A DNA stretch of 6,872 nucleotides from Bacilli bacterium (GTDB taxonomy: Bacteria; Bacillota_I; Bacilli_A; RF39; UBA660), in assembly GCA_028684735.1 (NCBI GenBank), contig JAQUFI010000063.1, positions 1 to 6,872 on the forward strand, written 5' to 3'. Both the position numbers and the translations under genes were made by a program. Positions 5,421 to 6,872 of this stretch are shown one piece after another (position 1 is the first letter of the stretch; every line of letters starts with the position of its first letter). The notes under the pieces are model-generated. The model made no database searches. It saw only the letters and a program-made list of their open reading frames with translations, and was not told the origin of the DNA.

Positions 5421-6650
5421 TTATATAACCAAGATTTGACCAATATTTAATAAATTACTAGTTAGATTATTCTTTCTTTTAATATCATCAACTGATGTAT
5501 TGAATTGTCTAGCTATAGAATATAAGTTATCTCCACTTCTTACAATATATTCAGTTGTTTCTGTTGGTGTTTGTTCTGTAGGAACTGATTGCCCTAAAAC
5601 TGGTATCAATAATTCTTGACCAATACTTAAAGCATTACTAGTTAAATTATTCAAAGTCATTATCTCTGATACTGTTGTATTATATCTTCTAGCAATTGAA
5701 TATAAGTTGTCACCTGCTTCAACTCGGTAAGTTATGTATTCACTTTCAGGCGGGGTTGTTGGTGGAACTACTTCTAAAGTTGAAATTCTTAATACTTGAC
5801 CAATACTTAAGTTACTGGTACTTAGATTATTAAATTCAATTAAATCATTAACGGTCGTACCATATTGTCTTGCGATTGAATATAAACTATCTCCACTTCT
5901 TACGATATATTCAATGTATTCGCCTGGAGTTGGCACTTCCTGTTGTGTTGGCACTCTTAAAGATTGACCAACACTTAATAAATTACTAGTTAAGTTATTA
6001 GCTGCTTTTAATTCTTCAACGGTAATACCTAATCTTTTCGATATACTCCATAAACTATCACCTGGTTGAACTACATAGATATCAACTCCTGCTGGTGGAG
6101 TATATGGTATATTACGATATCTTAAAACAGCTCTCACAACAGCTTCTGCAAAATCTTCATAATTATTTTGAACTTGAGCAACATCAGCTGGGTTATCAAT
6201 AAATCCATATTCAACAATAATAGGTTCGGTAACTCCGGTATCACGATGAATAAAATAGTAATCTTGTGAAGGATTTGAAGGTAAGCGTCTCTGATACGCT
6301 TTTCGAATAGTTTGACCTTCTCTATTTAATTCTTCAAGTACTAAATTAGATAATCGGCTGGTATTTCTTAAAGCATAGATTACTTCAGCTCCTTCACCTC
6401 CACTTGAATTAATATGATTCGATATAACAATTACCCCTGGATTATTTCCAAAAGCACTTAATATTCTTTGCACTCGCTCACTTGGTGTTACCGTTACATC
6501 AGTTGTTCTGGTTATTGCTACTGGAATATTTAATTCATTAAAGCGATTATACATAGCAAGAGAGATAGCTAAATTCATATCCTTTTCAACTAAACCACTG
6601 CCAACTGCTCCCGGATCTTCACCACCATGACCTGGATCTATTACAATCAT
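5421..6650 (-). CDS. N-acetylmuramoyl-L-alanine amidase with four LysM domains, no signal peptide
   Basis: A 409-residue peptidoglycan hydrolase that cleaves the bond between N-acetylmuramic acid and the stem peptide. Residues 1-180 are a complete Amidase_3 domain: IDPGHGGEDPGA (4-15) with zinc ligand His8, Glu22 in LVEKD, His79 in SNHINSS, and catalytic Glu147 in VEYGFIDNP. Four LysM glycan-binding repeats follow at about 191-234, 247-290, 307-350 and 367-409, joined by Pro/Thr/Glu-rich linkers. The protein begins directly at the first catalytic strand and has no signal peptide. The start is firm: AAAGGAGGTG precedes the ATG, and an in-frame TAA lies only 13-15 bases upstream (6665-6663). 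The domain order and lack of export signal recall sporulation amidases such as B. subtilis CwlC, which carries other binding repeats and lyses the mother cell. Adjacent cwlJ supports a spore role. A phage endolysin would be the alternative, but no phage genes surround it. Confidence 0.9.
   Translation of the reverse strand: MIVIDPGHGGEDPGAVGSGLVEKDMNLAISLAMYNRFNELNIPVAITRTTDVTVTPSERVQRILSAFGNNPGVIVISNHINSSGGEGAEVIYALRNTSRLSNLVLEELNREGQTIRKAYQRRLPSNPSQDYYFIHRDTGVTEPIIVEYGFIDNPADVAQVQNNYEDFAEAVVRAVLRYRNIPYTPPAGVDIYVVQPGDSLWSISKRLGITVEELKAANNLTSNLLSVGQSLRVPTQQEVPTPGEYIEYIVRSGDSLYSIARQYGTTVNDLIEFNNLSTSNLSIGQVLRISTLEVVPPTTPPESEYITYRVEAGDNLYSIARRYNTTVSEIMTLNNLTSNALSIGQELLIPVLGQSVPTEQTPTETTEYIVRSGDNLYSIARQFNTSVDDIKRKNNLTSNLLNIGQILVI
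5424..6080 (-). repeat. Four tandem LysM-coding repeats
   Basis: Units lie at about 6080-5949, 5912-5781, 5732-5601 and 5552-5424. Repeats 2, 3 and 4 are spaced exactly 60 codons apart; repeat 1 is 56 codons from repeat 2. Each begins (Y)xVxxGDxLxSI and ends SxxLxxGQxLxI. Repeats 2 to 4 share the words LYSIAR and NNL and resemble each other more than repeat 1, which has LWSISKRLGI. This suggests repeat 1 is the older unit and the others arose by duplication. Confidence 0.85.
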
Positions 6651-6666
6651 CTCGCACCTCCTTTAT

Positions 6667-6675
6667 TATTTTATG
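6667..6675 (-). promoter_or_regulatory. Possible SigK-like -10 element of the amidase gene
   Basis: CATAAAATA reads from 6675 to 6667 on the minus strand and fits the SigK -10 form CATAnnnTA. The upstream -35 position, 16 bases away, has TC rather than the expected AC, so the match is partial. It lies so close to the ribosome binding site (6664-6655) that the leader would be very short. A TATAAT at 6724-6719, inside the 12-bp palindrome TTATTATAATAA, is an alternative but lacks a -35. Confidence 0.2.
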
Positions 6676-6754
6676 TCTTTAAATGTTTTTTGATAAAATA
6701 ATAAAAAGAGATTTAATTATTATAATAACTAAATTTCTTGAAATTCTTTAGGTT

Positions 6755-6872
6755 CTATAAATATTCCTTTAATATATCTTCCAAATATTTATTGTTTAAC
6801 CAAAAACATTGTTTAGTATATTTTGTTAGTCCTGTAAGTTTATCTTTAACCGGTAAATCATAGGTATCTTCC
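6755..6872 (-). CDS. C-terminal end of an unidentified gene, cut by the window edge
   Basis: An open minus-strand frame enters from the right edge and runs 38 codons to a TAG at 6757-6755. The visible residues begin EDTYDLPVKDKLTGLTKYTK and end NNKYLEDILKEYL, a Lys/Tyr/Leu-rich sequence ending in a probable helix. No motif is recognisable. It lies 104 bases upstream of the amidase in the same direction. The hairpin that can form after its stop (5 bp CTAAA/TTTAG plus a short inner stem, about 6729-6751) is weak and lacks a T run, so read-through into the amidase gene cannot be excluded. The short length means the frame could be chance, but codon use is like that of neighbouring genes. Confidence 0.45.
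   Translation of the reverse strand, partial: EDTYDLPVKDKLTGLTKYTKQCFWLNNKYLEDILKEYL

Noticed and set aside
6717..6728. Perfect 12-bp palindrome TTATTATAATAA upstream of the amidase
   Set aside because: It is all A and T, and the symmetry follows largely from the TATAAT-like content, so it is not informative by itself.
1..6872. CRISPR array, insertion sequence, phage module or toxin-antitoxin pair
   Set aside because: No regularly spaced repeats, transposase-like frames, terminal inverted repeats or paired small toxin-antitoxin genes are visible. The only tandem repeats are the LysM units inside the amidase.

Overview
The window is AT-rich throughout. Nearly every start codon is preceded by a strong AGGAGG-type ribosome binding site, and the three genes with a clear promoter in front, together with the tRNA, use near-perfect TATAAT -10 boxes with a TG extension. 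UGG is read as tryptophan, with a matching tRNA-Trp(CCA). A CwlJ-type spore cortex hydrolase and a tiny YjcZ-like Gly/Tyr-rich membrane protein point to a spore-forming low-GC Bacillota, probably an uncultured gut-type member of the Bacilli. The lineage is inferred; nothing in the window proves it.

Layout, left to right. Positions 1-157 hold a probable divergent promoter firing off the left edge, then the ribosome binding site of a YjcZ-like mini-protein (158-322, +). A bidirectional hairpin (337-363) separates this gene from a convergent membrane-anchored protein of unknown function (370-1152, -). Next come a putative zinc-dependent phospholipase C-like protein (1245-1970, -), a DUF2207 membrane protein (2044-4017, -) and LemA (4030-4578, -). 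The last two form a tight operon that seems to start with an unannotated 21-codon small ORF (4606-4671, -), which has its own promoter and Shine-Dalgarno. A self-contained tRNA-Trp unit (promoter, gene, terminator) follows on the minus strand. Then come cwlJ (4963-5391, +) and a four-LysM amidase (5421-6650, -), which face each other across a 29-nt gap holding one bidirectional terminator. The right edge carries the C-terminal end of an unidentified minus-strand gene.

Functionally there are two themes. The first is spore and peptidoglycan biology: CwlJ and the LysM amidase both lack a signal peptide, the amidase's start is fixed by an in-frame stop just upstream, and the YjcZ-like protein belongs to a sporulation family. 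The second is envelope biology: the LemA-DUF2207 pair, the anchored 260-residue protein and the PLC-like protein. I see no phage module, insertion sequence, CRISPR array or toxin-antitoxin or defence system. The most novel element is the small ORF heading the lemA operon.
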